A stretch of DNA of 64,000 bases from Paludibacter sp. (GCA_023666945.1 JAMPAY010000005.1:81689-145688); one strand, 5' to 3'. Shown: positions 43,044-52,739, numbered from the stretch's first letter. The notes: generated by a model from the sequence alone, not told the origin. Numbers and translations: made by a program.

Positions 43044-44459
43044 ATGCATTTGACATTATACTATTCATTACCTCCTTTCTTGCAGATTCTGATGCAACTT
43101 TTTGTCATCGGAACCATGCTGTTCTTGCTTTACAAGTATCGTAAGGCAGATTTACTCGGTTCTTGTCTGATATTGTTGTGCTATCCCGCTCCTTTCATTT
43201 TCTTGGGTAAGAATGTGGAGAATGCTTACAAGGTATTAATGCTACTACTTGTTACCTATATGTTTGTGCAACAGAAAGCGTGGAAAGTCTATCAAACCGG
43301 CGATAATTGGTTGTCGGCGGCATTCATACTGTTCTCTGTGCAATTCTTTTTCTCGGTTTTTCTCTATTCTTCCAATAGTCTTACTATTATCTTCAGTCAG
43401 TATGCGCGTTATGTAGAAGTATTCTTGCTATATTTCATCCTGAAAAGTGCCGTGTTTGTGCGCGAACGCAAAGAAGAATTGCTCCGTTTGTTCTACGACA
43501 TCATGCTCATGCAAATTCTTATCTCTGTATTCAAGTGGTTCTTGTTCCGGCACCAAGTCGAGAGTCTTGTGGGCTCGTTCTCTATTATTGGCGGGGCTGT
43601 CGGAACCACTATTCCTATTTTGGGTTTTATCATATTATGGTGCTATCGCAAAGGCAACTTCTCTTGGAAAGATTGGTTGTATATTACTGGATTATTGTTT
43701 GTTGGGTTCTCCACGGGTAAACGGGCTGTTATGTTTATCCTACCTTTGGTAATAGCGGCTTTTATGATCTATGTCAAAGGAATGCGTCTTAATCGCTATG
43801 TGGGCTTGGCTTTGTGTTGTGTTCCTTTGTTGTTCTATGTAGGTGTGCGTCTTACTCCCTCTTTGAATCCCGATAATGTAGTGTGGGGTAGGTTCGATTT
43901 GGATCATGTGTTCAACTATGCCGAAACCTATCAGTTTGGCGAAGATGGCTTGCACGGACAAAATGCATTACTGCAGCAACAAGTGGGTTACGCCGGTGGA
44001 ACGTACAACTATGGCAACAAAATAGAAGCGGAAGGACGAGGAGGGGCTACTATTGCACTCCTGAAACTCATCTTCTCTTCTCGCCCGCTTACCGACCAAG
44101 ACCTTTGGGGGATCGGTTTCAAAAGTATGTACGGAATCGACTATGCCACTTTCGACCAACTTCCGCTCACTATACACCTCAACCACAAGGGATCGGCTAC
44201 AGGCATATTTCAGTCCTATATAACAACGGGTGTTTTAGGAATCATCTGTACTGTTTTTTTCTGTTTCCTGCCTTTTTTCTATTGTAAGCCGCGTCGTCTG
44301 CGTCTCACTTTGTTAGGCATTGCCGTGTGGGAGTATTTTCTCTATACGGGTATATTGTTCCGAACACCGGCATTTATGGCAATTATCATCTTTGTTATCT
44401 TCTATGCCAACTATGCTTACTATCAAGCGAAAGGCACTATGCAAACTACTTCATCATGA
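43044..44459 (+). CDS. Wzy-like polysaccharide polymerase / O-antigen ligase-type membrane protein
   Basis: 471 aa with about ten to twelve transmembrane helices and a large polar loop between residues ~275 and 390 (SLNPDNVVWGRFDLDHVF ... IHLNHKGSATGIFQSY), the layout of Wzy/WaaL proteins. Wzy joins undecaprenyl-linked repeat units in the periplasm. Sequence conservation in these proteins is low, so the call rests on topology and neighbours. No Wzx flippase was found in the window. Confidence 0.78.
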   Translation: MHLTLYYSLPPFLQILMQLFVIGTMLFLLYKYRKADLLGSCLILLCYPAPFIFLGKNVENAYKVLMLLLVTYMFVQQKAWKVYQTGDNWLSAAFILFSVQFFFSVFLYSSNSLTIIFSQYARYVEVFLLYFILKSAVFVRERKEELLRLFYDIMLMQILISVFKWFLFRHQVESLVGSFSIIGGAVGTTIPILGFIILWCYRKGNFSWKDWLYITGLLFVGFSTGKRAVMFILPLVIAAFMIYVKGMRLNRYVGLALCCVPLLFYVGVRLTPSLNPDNVVWGRFDLDHVFNYAETYQFGEDGLHGQNALLQQQVGYAGGTYNYGNKIEAEGRGGATIALLKLIFSSRPLTDQDLWGIGFKSMYGIDYATFDQLPLTIHLNHKGSATGIFQSYITTGVLGIICTVFFCFLPFFYCKPRRLRLTLLGIAVWEYFLYTGILFRTPAFMAIIIFVIFYANYAYYQAKGTMQTTSS

Positions 44460-45472
44460 CGTTTTCTGTTATCATACCGGTCTATAATGTGCTCCCCTGG
44501 TTGCTACGTTGTGTCGAAAGTGTTTGGGCACAAACCTATCGGGCTGTAGAGATTATCTTGGTCGACGATGGCTCTACCGATGGTTCTTCCCGCTTGTGCG
44601 ACCAATTGGAGGCACAAGATGCTCGCATACGTGTCATTCATAAAACCAACGGCGGACTCAGCGATGCACGCAATGCAGGATTATTGGCTGCAACAGGCGA
44701 TTATGTCGTCTTTCTTGATAGCGACGACTTGTGGCTTTCTCCCAATGGCTTACAACAGATAGCAGATGCGCTTGCACGTAATGCAACCGATCTGTTGCTC
44801 TTCAAGCGGGTCGACCTATATCCATGCCATACATCGGCTTATTCATCAGACGAATGTCAATGCTCAAAAGAATCCGACTACAATGTCATGGTGGTTAACG
44901 CTGCTCCTGCACAACATGTTTTTGCACATTTGGTACAAATGCAACGCTTTAATATGAGTGCTTGTTTTCAAGCCGTTAAACGCTCTTTCCTTATCAGCAA
45001 CCATATCTTCTTCACCGTAGGTCTGTTGAGCGAAGATGTCGATTTCTCACTCCGCCTCTGGCAAGCCGCACAAACAGTGCAAGCCCTCAATATCGATATG
45101 TATGGCTATTGGCACCACCATGGCTCTATTACCACCACCTATTCCATTCGCAACTTGCGTTGCTACGATATCATGTTCTCTACATGGGCGCAATCTTTGA
45201 CTGATAAAAACGATATGTTTGCTCTCACTGCCAAAGGCTATTTGGCAGGACTCTATGTGAGTTGCTTGTACGCTTATGGAAATATAGCGCATAAGCATCG
45301 TAGCGAGGCAAGAACTATCTTAAGAAAACATCAAACCTTATTACAATATAGTATCAATCGTAAAGCCAAACGAGCATTGTCTGTTTACCGACGGATAGGA
45401 TTCTATGGCATGTTGTGTGTGTTCTCTTTTTATGGTAGTATGAAACGTCTGATTAAACACAAAATAAAGTAA
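44456..45472 (+). CDS. GT2 family glycosyltransferase
   Basis: 338 aa. [18 protein letters not shown] (~residues 3-20), [17 protein letters not shown] (~34-50), VVFLDSDD (~84-91) as the DxD motif. The start at 44456 overlaps the previous stop (ATGA); a longer ORF from 44327 lies inside the polymerase gene. A basic C-terminal tail may contact the membrane. Confidence 0.89.
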   Translation: MTFSVIIPVYNVLPWLLRCVESVWAQTYRAVEIILVDDGSTDGSSRLCDQLEAQDARIRVIHKTNGGLSDARNAGLLAATGDYVVFLDSDDLWLSPNGLQQIADALARNATDLLLFKRVDLYPCHTSAYSSDECQCSKESDYNVMVVNAAPAQHVFAHLVQMQRFNMSACFQAVKRSFLISNHIFFTVGLLSEDVDFSLRLWQAAQTVQALNIDMYGYWHHHGSITTTYSIRNLRCYDIMFSTWAQSLTDKNDMFALTAKGYLAGLYVSCLYAYGNIAHKHRSEARTILRKHQTLLQYSINRKAKRALSVYRRIGFYGMLCVFSFYGSMKRLIKHKIK

Positions 45473-45479
45473 TTATCAA

Positions 45480-46004
45480 ATGAAGCATCTGTATTTGTTG
45501 TTATATTACGGATTGGCTAAGGCATTACCCAAATCCAATATGCCAATCTTTGGCAAGCAGGCACTGCGTTTTCGCTATTGGTGCTGTCGGCATCTGTTTG
45601 CAAAGTGTGGTATCGATGTAAATGTTGAACAAGGTGCATATTTCGGCTATGGGCATAATATCCATGCTGGTAATCACGTATCTTTGGGTAAGAACTTTCG
45701 TTGCCACAATTTTGTAGTATATATAGACGACTATCTCCTAATGGGCGAAGACGTATTGTTTCAGGGGGGGGGGCATGTATTCGCTAATCCCGACAAGCCG
45801 ATTGGCTCGCAGGGTGAAGATGTTGAGTCCGAATTGCACATCTGTGGTGATGTGTGGATAGGAGCGCGTGCAATAATTCTGAAGGGTTGTCATCGTATAG
45901 GTCATGGGGCTATCATTGCATCCGGAAGTGTAGTAACGAAAGATGTACCCGACTATGCTATCGTAGGAGGCAATCCCGCTATGGTACTCAAAATGAGGAA
46001 ATGA
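45480..46004 (+). CDS. Hexapeptide-repeat (left-handed beta-helix) acetyltransferase
   Basis: 174 aa. Imperfect hexapeptide repeats from ~residue 50 ([17 protein letters not shown]) to the C-terminus ([25 protein letters not shown]), ending as WbbJ/NodL-type acetyltransferases do. Likely O-acetylates a sugar of the glycan with acetyl-CoA. Gly 96-98 and the last base of Gln 95 are encoded by a run of ten Gs (45764-45773). Either one-base slip truncates it to about 102 or 126 residues and removes the C-terminal coils. Confidence 0.88.
   Translation: MKHLYLLLYYGLAKALPKSNMPIFGKQALRFRYWCCRHLFAKCGIDVNVEQGAYFGYGHNIHAGNHVSLGKNFRCHNFVVYIDDYLLMGEDVLFQGGGHVFANPDKPIGSQGEDVESELHICGDVWIGARAIILKGCHRIGHGAIIASGSVVTKDVPDYAIVGGNPAMVLKMRK
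45764..45773 (+). repeat. Poly-G tract (G10) in the acetyltransferase gene
   Basis: Ten consecutive Gs. Eleven would stop translation after residue 102, nine after residue 126. With the G9 tract at 41001 it is one of only two runs of eight or more Gs or Cs I could find in the window, both in surface-glycan genes. Confidence 0.85.
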
Positions 46005-46031
46005 CCATCTATAATAAAGATAAAACCAAAT

Positions 46032-46970
46032 ATGAAAATACTGATAGTGGCATCCTATAACAAAGGACGGTTCGCACCTTTCATCACAGAGCAGGCGGAA
46101 GCATTGCATAACCGGGGAAACGATATCTCCTACTTTGGTGTTGTGGGAAAAGGTATAATGGGCTATTTGCGTTCGTTGCGTTCGTTGCAACAAACCATTC
46201 GCGATACACACCCCGATATTATACATGCGCATTACGGGCTCAGCGGATTGCTCGCTTGTCTGCAACGCCGTGTTCCTGTTGTTGTTACCTATCATGGCTC
46301 CGATATCAACAATGCCAATGTATTGCCGTTTTCACGAATCGCTATGCGGTTGGCTGCATGGAATATCTTTGTTTCAAAAAGAACGGTCAGGATTGCCCGT
46401 CCCCCTCTGCACCGTTATACATTGTTGCCCTGTGGCGTCAATCTTACGGATGAGCAACTCCTGCCAAAGGCGGAAGCACGTGCATTGGTGGGGTGGGAGA
46501 GCAACAATAAATATGTACTGTTTGCGGGAGCGTTCGACAATGCCGTCAAAAATGCGCCACTGGCTTTGGCTACCGTTGATTTCTATAACCAACAACACAA
46601 TGCACACTGCCGTTTGCTCGAACTGAAAGGCTATTCGCGCAACGAAGTTAATCGGTTGATGTGTGCGGCCGATGCTTTGTTGCTCACCAGTCATACCGAA
46701 GGATCTCCGCAAGTTATCAAAGAGGCGTTGGCATGCGGGTGTCCTGTCGTCAGTGTCAATGTGGGCGATCTGCAAGAACGTCTTCATAACCTCTCAGGGT
46801 GCTATCTGTCAAATACCTATACTGCCGAAGAATTGGCTTCTTTGCTCGCACAGGCTTTGTCTTTTCAGGGGCGTACCGAGGGTAGAAAACGTATGGTTGC
46901 CGATGGGTTAGACAATCGGCAGGTAGCAAAACAATTACAATCAGTCTACAATCGGGTCCTGCACCTCTGA
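46032..46970 (+). CDS. GT4 family glycosyltransferase
   Basis: 312 aa. Short N-terminal domain (KILIVASYNKGRFAPFITEQAEAL; HAHYGLSGLLA near 60), then the donor site with SHTEGSPQVIKEALACGCPVVS (~220-240). All key GT-B features are present despite the short length. Confidence 0.87.
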   Translation: MKILIVASYNKGRFAPFITEQAEALHNRGNDISYFGVVGKGIMGYLRSLRSLQQTIRDTHPDIIHAHYGLSGLLACLQRRVPVVVTYHGSDINNANVLPFSRIAMRLAAWNIFVSKRTVRIARPPLHRYTLLPCGVNLTDEQLLPKAEARALVGWESNNKYVLFAGAFDNAVKNAPLALATVDFYNQQHNAHCRLLELKGYSRNEVNRLMCAADALLLTSHTEGSPQVIKEALACGCPVVSVNVGDLQERLHNLSGCYLSNTYTAEELASLLAQALSFQGRTEGRKRMVADGLDNRQVAKQLQSVYNRVLHL

Positions 46971-46983
46971 CTATACTACACCA

Positions 46984-47015
46984 TTTGCGTATCTTAATGA
47001 AATTATGTAATTTTG
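46984..47015 (+). promoter_or_regulatory. Promoter of the FemAB-like gene run
   Basis: -33 TTTG (46984-46987) and -7 TAATTTTG (47008-47015), 20 nt apart. The ATG at 47029 is only about 7-8 nt beyond the expected transcription start, so the mRNA would be nearly leaderless. Confidence 0.74.
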
Positions 47016-47028
47016 CCACATCAAACCA

Positions 47029-48066
47029 ATGACAACAAACAACATTATAGCAACTGACTCGTCCATTTGCTTGCATTTTTCGCCACAAGACATTGCACTT
47101 TCCCAATGGAATACGTTGGCGCAAACATCAGCAGTAAGCACATGGTTTCAGACATCCGAGGCCTATCGTTTCTTTGCTTCGCTGCCCCGGATGTTCATCC
47201 CCTTTGGCTATGCGGTTTCCGAAGCGGACTGCCTGAAAGGAGTTGTCGTTGGCTATGTTACGGTCGAACGCAGTCCTCTCAAACAATTCTTCACACGGCG
47301 TGCCATTATCATGGGTGGACCTTTGTTGGCGGAAGATATATCTTCTGAGGCGCTTGCTCTTTTGCTGCAAACCCTGCAATCAGAACTACGCAAGAAAGCC
47401 ATCTATGTCGAAACACGCAATTTTAACGACTACTCACCTTGGCGTAAAACGTTCGAAGACGCAGGGTTCACCTATCGTCCACACCTCAATTTCCATGTCG
47501 ATACACGTTCTGTCGAATGGGTGGATAGTCATTTGGGGAAAAGTCGTAAGAGAGATTTAAAAACCTCCTTTCGTGATGGGGCTTCCATAGTAGAACAACC
47601 TACATTGCAGCAAGTACGCGATTACTATACCATTTTGCGACAACTCTATAAAACAAAAATCAAGACACCCTTGTTCCCTTGGGAGTTCTTCGAACAATTA
47701 TACAATCATCCTGCAGGACGTTTCCTCTTGGTTGAACGCAATGGAATGGTTATTGGGGGACTTGTAGGCGTGTTACAAGAGGGGAAAACACTTTTTGAGT
47801 GGTTTGTCTGCGGGCGTGACGGAGAATGGAAAAGCATCTTCCCCTCATCGGTTGCAACCTATGCCGGACTCATCTATGCTGCTGAACATGGATGCGCGCG
47901 TTTCGATATGATGGGAGCAGGCACCCCCGATCAAGTGTATGGAGTACGAGAGTTTAAGGCAAAATTTGGTGGAGAATTACTGCAACATGGACGCTTCCTA
48001 TCTGTCTTACATCCTTTTTTGTATCGGGTAGGAGTCATTGGCGTACAAATACTGAAAAAGAAATAA
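47029..48066 (+). CDS. FemAB/GNAT-like aminoacyl- or acyltransferase
   Basis: 345 aa. Two tandem GNAT-like folds: IYVETRNFNDYSPWRKTFEDAGF in the first half (~residues 125-147) and GKSRKRDLKTSFRDG with a later FDMMGAGTPDQVYGVREFKAKFGG (~285-308) in the second. This end motif is typical of FemAB-related proteins encoded in polysaccharide loci. Probably attaches an amino acid or acyl group to a sugar or lipid carrier; substrate unknown. Confidence 0.8.
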   Translation: MTTNNIIATDSSICLHFSPQDIALSQWNTLAQTSAVSTWFQTSEAYRFFASLPRMFIPFGYAVSEADCLKGVVVGYVTVERSPLKQFFTRRAIIMGGPLLAEDISSEALALLLQTLQSELRKKAIYVETRNFNDYSPWRKTFEDAGFTYRPHLNFHVDTRSVEWVDSHLGKSRKRDLKTSFRDGASIVEQPTLQQVRDYYTILRQLYKTKIKTPLFPWEFFEQLYNHPAGRFLLVERNGMVIGGLVGVLQEGKTLFEWFVCGRDGEWKSIFPSSVATYAGLIYAAEHGCARFDMMGAGTPDQVYGVREFKAKFGGELLQHGRFLSVLHPFLYRVGVIGVQILKKK

Positions 48067-48074
48067 CATATACA

Positions 48075-49163
48075 ATGAATATACTCATCGATATCAACCA
48101 TCCTGCACATGTGCACTTGTACAAGAATCTGTATCGTGCGCTGGTCGGCAAAGGGCATCAAGTTACGGTGGTGGTGAAAGACATACCTGCCGCCATACGT
48201 TTGTTGGACTTGTATGGCATACCTTTTCGTACTATCGGGAGCAAGAACGATTCTCTTTGGCATAAGGGATTGGACCAATTGCTCTACGATTGGAAAATTT
48301 GGTGGCTGGCTTCTCACCGTAACATTGATATAGGTCTGGGATCTTCTATCAATATCCCGCATGCAAGTGCATTGTGCCGTATGAAGAGTATCATTTGCGA
48401 CGACGACGACGATGCAGTCGAACCGCTTTTTGCCAAGTATGCTCACCCCTTTGCCAATGTTATCTTGAGTCCTCAGGGAACAGTACGTAAAGCAAAACAG
48501 ACAATCTATATTCCTACTTATCACGAACTCGCCTATCTGCACCCCAATACATTCACGCCCGACCCGACTGTATTGCAAGAAGCAGGACTGAAAGAGGGAG
48601 AACCGTATTTTATACTGCGCTTCAACGCTTTCAAAGCGCATCACGATACCGGAGTTGTCGGACTCACTATCGAGAATAAACGCTGCCTTATACAAATGCT
48701 TTCGGCAAAAGGGAAAGTCTTTATCACTACCGAACGCAATATCGATGATGAGTTCCGCCCCTATCAACTCACTTTGTCGCCCGATAAGGCACATTCGCTT
48801 ATCTACTATGCTACTATGCTTGTTGGCGATTCTCAAACCATGACATCCGAGGCTGCCGTATTGGGTACACCGGCCATACGGTGCAATACCTTTGTAGGGC
48901 GTATTCATTATTTGGAAGAGGAAGAACAGCGTTATGGGCTTACTTTTGGTTTCCGACCCGAACAACCGGAAGATATGTTCCGCAAAATAGAAGAACTCTT
49001 GTCTATGCCCGATTTGAAACAAGTTTGGCAGGAACGCCGCCGAAAAATGTTGGCAGATAAAATCGATTATACCAAGTTCCTGACATGGTTCGTAGAAAAC
49101 TATCCGAATAGTAAGGACAATATCCTACAGGCAACATTCGGCTTTTGGGATAAATTCAAATAA
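48075..49163 (+). CDS. DUF354 family protein (GT-B-like)
   Basis: 362 aa. Starts NILIDINHPAHVHLYKNL, the family hallmark; later SQTMTSEAAVLGTPAIRCN (~residues 253-271) resembles the sugar-nucleotide site of UDP-GlcNAc 2-epimerases and MurG-like enzymes. A run of five Asp codons (~113-117) is an in-frame GAC repeat. Lies 8 nt after the FemAB-like gene and 11 nt before an epimerase gene. Function not established. Confidence 0.83.
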   Translation: MNILIDINHPAHVHLYKNLYRALVGKGHQVTVVVKDIPAAIRLLDLYGIPFRTIGSKNDSLWHKGLDQLLYDWKIWWLASHRNIDIGLGSSINIPHASALCRMKSIICDDDDDAVEPLFAKYAHPFANVILSPQGTVRKAKQTIYIPTYHELAYLHPNTFTPDPTVLQEAGLKEGEPYFILRFNAFKAHHDTGVVGLTIENKRCLIQMLSAKGKVFITTERNIDDEFRPYQLTLSPDKAHSLIYYATMLVGDSQTMTSEAAVLGTPAIRCNTFVGRIHYLEEEEQRYGLTFGFRPEQPEDMFRKIEELLSMPDLKQVWQERRRKMLADKIDYTKFLTWFVENYPNSKDNILQATFGFWDKFK

Positions 49164-49174
49164 CAGTAGGTATT

Positions 49175-50260
49175 ATGCACGTTACACTTATAGCAGGAGC
49201 GCGTCCTAATTTCATGAAGATAGCACCTCTTATTCATGCTATCCAAAAGGCGCAATCCCATGGAAAGGATATTGCTTATCGCTTGGTACATACCGGACAG
49301 CATTACGATAAAAACATGTCCGACACCTTTTTTGAGGAACTCTGCATCCCCTTACCCGATACCAATTTAGAATGTGGAGGTGGTACACAGGCAGAACAAA
49401 CGGCACATATCATGGTGGCTTTCGAAAAGGAACTTATGCAACATTCCACCGATTTGGTACTCGTTGTGGGCGATGTCACATCTACCATGGCATGTTCTAT
49501 TGTTGCAAAAAAACTCAACACACAGGTTGCACATGTCGAAGCGGGTATTCGGTCTTGGGACTTAACCATGCCGGAAGAAATCAATCGTATGGTAACCGAT
49601 GCTTTGGCTGATCTCTATTTTACTACTTCAGAAGTGGCTAACCGAAATCTTCGTAACGCAGGGGTGCAAGACGAACGTATTCACTTTGTGGGCAATGTTA
49701 TGATTGATACATTACTTGCAAACCGACAGCGTTTCCGTAAAACATCTCTGTTCGATACGCTCCGTTTGCAAGATAAGCATTATATCGTACTCACCATGCA
49801 TCGCCCTGCCAATGTCGATGAAGCCGACAAACTGAAACGCATCATGCAGGAGATTACGCGCAATGTACAAGGCGAACCTATCATATTTCCTATACACCCG
49901 CGAACGGCTAAAGTTTTTGCTGACTTAGGGATAAATGCTCCCAATCTGCACATAGTGGAGCCTTTGGGGTATTTGGAATTTAACTATTTGGTTGAGCATG
50001 CCGGCGCAGTGATTACCGACTCTGGAGGAATCACTGAAGAAACAACGGTTATGGGCATCCCTTGCATTACGTTGCGTGACAATACGGAACGCCCGGAAAC
50101 ATGTACTATGGGAACTAACGAACTTATAGGTACGAATCCTGACAATATTGCCCCTGCTTTGCATACGCTGTATAACGGACAATGGAAAAAGGGAACTATC
50201 CCCCCACTATGGGACGGACATGCAGCCGAACGTATTGTCGATATACTCACAACTCTCTGA
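49175..50260 (+). CDS. wecB: UDP-N-acetylglucosamine 2-epimerase (non-hydrolysing), copy 1
   Basis: 361 aa. Interconverts UDP-GlcNAc and UDP-ManNAc in the cytoplasm. GARPNFMKIAPLI (~residues 8-20), VHTGQHYDKNMSD, HVEAGIRSWDLTMPEEINR (~117-135), and TDSGGITEETTVMGIPCITLRDNTERPET (~275-303, cited for its conserved SGG and ERPE). All family hallmarks are intact. The related enzyme at 51109 may act on a different UDP-sugar, so the symbol is a family-level call. Confidence 0.88.
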   Translation: MHVTLIAGARPNFMKIAPLIHAIQKAQSHGKDIAYRLVHTGQHYDKNMSDTFFEELCIPLPDTNLECGGGTQAEQTAHIMVAFEKELMQHSTDLVLVVGDVTSTMACSIVAKKLNTQVAHVEAGIRSWDLTMPEEINRMVTDALADLYFTTSEVANRNLRNAGVQDERIHFVGNVMIDTLLANRQRFRKTSLFDTLRLQDKHYIVLTMHRPANVDEADKLKRIMQEITRNVQGEPIIFPIHPRTAKVFADLGINAPNLHIVEPLGYLEFNYLVEHAGAVITDSGGITEETTVMGIPCITLRDNTERPETCTMGTNELIGTNPDNIAPALHTLYNGQWKKGTIPPLWDGHAAERIVDILTTL

Positions 50261-50262
50261 TT

Positions 50263-51096
50263 ATGCGCGATTTTACGCTCAATACATATAGGCTGTTGCT
50301 CACTGCGCTTCAAGAAGCAGGATATGCTTTTCAGACCTATGCTGACTACATCGGGCAACCCCTCGCTGGTAAGGTTATCGTATTGCGGCATGATGTCGAT
50401 CTGCTACCCCTTCATTCCTTACAAACGGCACAACTCGAACACAATCTGAATATCTGTGCTACATACTATTTTCGCTCTGTACCCGAGAGTTGGAATGAGT
50501 CTGTTATCACACAAATACATGCCTTGGGGCACGAGGTGGGCTATCATTACGAAAATCTCACCACTTGCCATGGCGATATCACCAAAGCCTATACCGATTT
50601 CGTCTATCATCTCTCTTGTCTGCGCCAATTAGTACCGGTGCGTACCGTCTGTATGCACGGCAGCCCTGCATCTCCTTTCGATAGCAAGGATATTTGGAAA
50701 ACACATTCTTACACCGATTTAGGTATCATCGCAGAACCCTATCTCGATACCGATTTCTCCACTATGTTCTATCTCACCGATACAGGACGACGCTGGGATG
50801 GCTACAAAGTGAGTGTACGCGACCGTATCGACCGATATCAAGACTTCTGGGAGCGACAAGGGCTTGTTTTCCATTCTACCAACGATATCATACGTGCCGT
50901 CCGACAAGGCAAATTGCCCAATCGTATCATGATTACCGTTCACCCGCAACGTTGGCATGCGCGCAAAGGCGCATGGATACGCGAACTGTTATTGCAGAAC
51001 ATCAAAAATGTCGTTAAACGACTTTTGAATACGGCTATTGCAAAACAATGGTATTATCGCACATCTATAACAGCCCAAAAATCTAAATGTTGTTAG
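50263..51096 (+). CDS. Polysaccharide deacetylase-like protein
   Basis: 277 aa. VIVLRHDVDLLPLHS (~residues 33-47) gives the Asp-x-Asp metal site of NodB-like deacetylases, and GHEVGYHYENL (~87-97) the following His motif. May deacetylate an N-acetyl sugar of the glycan. It starts 3 nt after the first epimerase and is followed by the second, an arrangement suggesting a three-step modification of one amino-sugar. A start at 50182 inside the epimerase is rejected. Confidence 0.75.
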   Translation: MRDFTLNTYRLLLTALQEAGYAFQTYADYIGQPLAGKVIVLRHDVDLLPLHSLQTAQLEHNLNICATYYFRSVPESWNESVITQIHALGHEVGYHYENLTTCHGDITKAYTDFVYHLSCLRQLVPVRTVCMHGSPASPFDSKDIWKTHSYTDLGIIAEPYLDTDFSTMFYLTDTGRRWDGYKVSVRDRIDRYQDFWERQGLVFHSTNDIIRAVRQGKLPNRIMITVHPQRWHARKGAWIRELLLQNIKNVVKRLLNTAIAKQWYYRTSITAQKSKCC

Positions 51097-51108
51097 TTAT
51101 CTATCTCT

Positions 51109-52269
51109 ATGATACGACTTCTTACTATCATCGGAGCACGTCCGCAGATTATCAAAGCGGCGGCTGTTTCACGAGCAATACAACGTCATTTTAGCGATGT
51201 TCTCTCCGAAACCATCTTACATACAGGTCAGCACTACGACGACAATATGTCGGATGTCTTTTTTCGTGAATTGAGCATCCCTTTTCCCGATTATAATTTG
51301 CACATCGGAAGCGGCACGCACGGCATACAAACAGCACGTATGCTCGAGGGTATCGAATCTGTGTTGATGCAGGCAATGCACACCGATAAGCCGTTCGATG
51401 CTGTTCTACTTTACGGAGATACCAATTCCACATTGGCAGGAGCCCTCGCGGCTGCCAAATTGCAGATGCCTATATTTCATGTCGAAGCGGGCTTGCGATC
51501 CTACAATATGGCAATGCCTGAAGAAATCAATCGCATAGTATGCGACCGGGTAGCATCTCTTTTGTTTGCACCTACACAAACGGCTGTCGATAATCTCCGC
51601 ACAGAGGGACTCCCCGAATCTTTGGCTACATTTGCAAACTGCAAAAAGCGTAAGGTCATACTTTCAGGAGATGTCATGTATGATAATTCCATGTATTATG
51701 GTAGTCTGTCTGCCGAGAAAACGGATATTATACAACGGCTCTCTCTCTCCGACAAGCAGTTCCTACTCGCTACCGTACACCGACCTGCCAATACCGATTC
51801 GCCAACTAAATTATCTTCTGTTTTCTCGGCACTCTTGCATATTGCCGAACAAGACAATATCAAAATAGTCTTGCCATTACATCCGCGCACACGAAAACTA
51901 ATGGCAGAAAAACTGAATGATACATTGTTCCGTGAAGTGCACCGGTGCACGAATATCCTACTCATCGAACCTGTGTCGTTTTTCGAAATCATTGAGTTGG
52001 AGAAGAAAGCCTTACTTGTGCTTACCGATTCGGGTGGGGTGCAAAAAGAAGCCTTTTTCTATGGCACTCCTTGTGTCATTTTACGTCCGGAAACCGAATG
52101 GGTCGAAATCGTAAAAGCAGGAGCAGGCGTTATTGCTGATGCCGATACCGAGCGCATCATCGAAGGCTATCGCAAGTTGAAGCAGGTCAAGGTCGATTTC
52201 CCTCGGTTATTCGGAGATGCACATGCTGCCGAAAAAATACTGACTGAGATTATTAATTATTTTAACTGA
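51109..52269 (+). CDS. UDP-GlcNAc 2-epimerase family protein, copy 2
   Basis: 386 aa. IIGARPQIIKAAAV (~residues 7-20), LHTGQHYDDNMSDVFF, HVEAGLRSYNMAMPEEINR (~124-142), TDSGGVQKEAFFYGTPCVILRPETEW (~305-330; note ETEW in place of the usual ERPE). The GARPQIIKA and ETEW variants mark the subgroup acting on UDP-2,3-diacetamido sugars or similar in other loci, so it probably has a different substrate from copy 1. Last gene of the glycan locus. Confidence 0.86.
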   Translation: MIRLLTIIGARPQIIKAAAVSRAIQRHFSDVLSETILHTGQHYDDNMSDVFFRELSIPFPDYNLHIGSGTHGIQTARMLEGIESVLMQAMHTDKPFDAVLLYGDTNSTLAGALAAAKLQMPIFHVEAGLRSYNMAMPEEINRIVCDRVASLLFAPTQTAVDNLRTEGLPESLATFANCKKRKVILSGDVMYDNSMYYGSLSAEKTDIIQRLSLSDKQFLLATVHRPANTDSPTKLSSVFSALLHIAEQDNIKIVLPLHPRTRKLMAEKLNDTLFREVHRCTNILLIEPVSFFEIIELEKKALLVLTDSGGVQKEAFFYGTPCVILRPETEWVEIVKAGAGVIADADTERIIEGYRKLKQVKVDFPRLFGDAHAAEKILTEIINYFN

Positions 52270-52279
52270 TTATACGCTT

Positions 52280-52702
52280 ATGGGACGCATCTTGGCTATT
52301 GATTACGGGCGTAAAAGAACGGGCATTGCGGTTACCGATCCTTTGCGAATTATTGCACAACCGCTCGAAACTATTCCAACCCACACACTTCTCGATTGGC
52401 TCGATACCTATTTCCGCAAAGAAATGGTCGATACCGTCGTCATCGGACATCCCAAACAGATGAACAACGAAGATTCCGAAACCATGCCCGATATTCGTGT
52501 CTTTATAAAACATTTTCGTTCACGTTTCCCCGAACGGCAAATTCTGCTTTTCGACGAACGTTTCACCTCCGTACTCGCGCATCAAGCCATGCTCGACGGA
52601 GGCATGAAGCGCAAACAACGGCAAGATAAAAACGCAGTCGATAAAATTGCGGCTGCATTTATTCTCGAGAGTTATATGCAGTCCTTGGAGAGGGGATGCT
52701 GA
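52280..52702 (+). CDS. ruvX: Putative pre-16S rRNA nuclease / Holliday junction resolvase RuvX (YqgF)
   Basis: 140 aa RNase H-like fold. ILAIDYGRKRTGIAVTD (~residues 4-20) carries the first catalytic Asp, FDERFTS (~92) the Glu and KNAVDKIAA (~118) the last Asp. The protein matures the 5' end of 16S rRNA in E. coli. Starts 10 nt after the epimerase gene. Confidence 0.9.
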   Translation: MGRILAIDYGRKRTGIAVTDPLRIIAQPLETIPTHTLLDWLDTYFRKEMVDTVVIGHPKQMNNEDSETMPDIRVFIKHFRSRFPERQILLFDERFTSVLAHQAMLDGGMKRKQRQDKNAVDKIAAAFILESYMQSLERGC

Positions 52703-52708
52703 TGCTTA

Positions 52709-52739
52709 TTGTGTATGTAAAGTAAAAATAGTATCTTTG
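52709..52739 (+). promoter_or_regulatory. Promoter of def
   Basis: -33 TTG (52709-52711) and -7 TATCTTTG (52732-52739), 20 nt apart, about 70 nt before def. Confidence 0.77.

Noticed and set aside
48400..48420. GAC trinucleotide repeat as a phase-variation tract
   Set aside because: It is a multiple of three in coding sequence and only five units long, so slippage would not shift the frame.
47931..49022. 363-aa ORF on the minus strand
   Set aside because: Antisense to the DUF354 and FemAB-like genes, both of which have clear family motifs.
50197..50207. C6 run in the first epimerase, G6 run near 56152 and C6 run near 35290
   Set aside because: Runs of six are common by chance and too short to be strong slippage sites.
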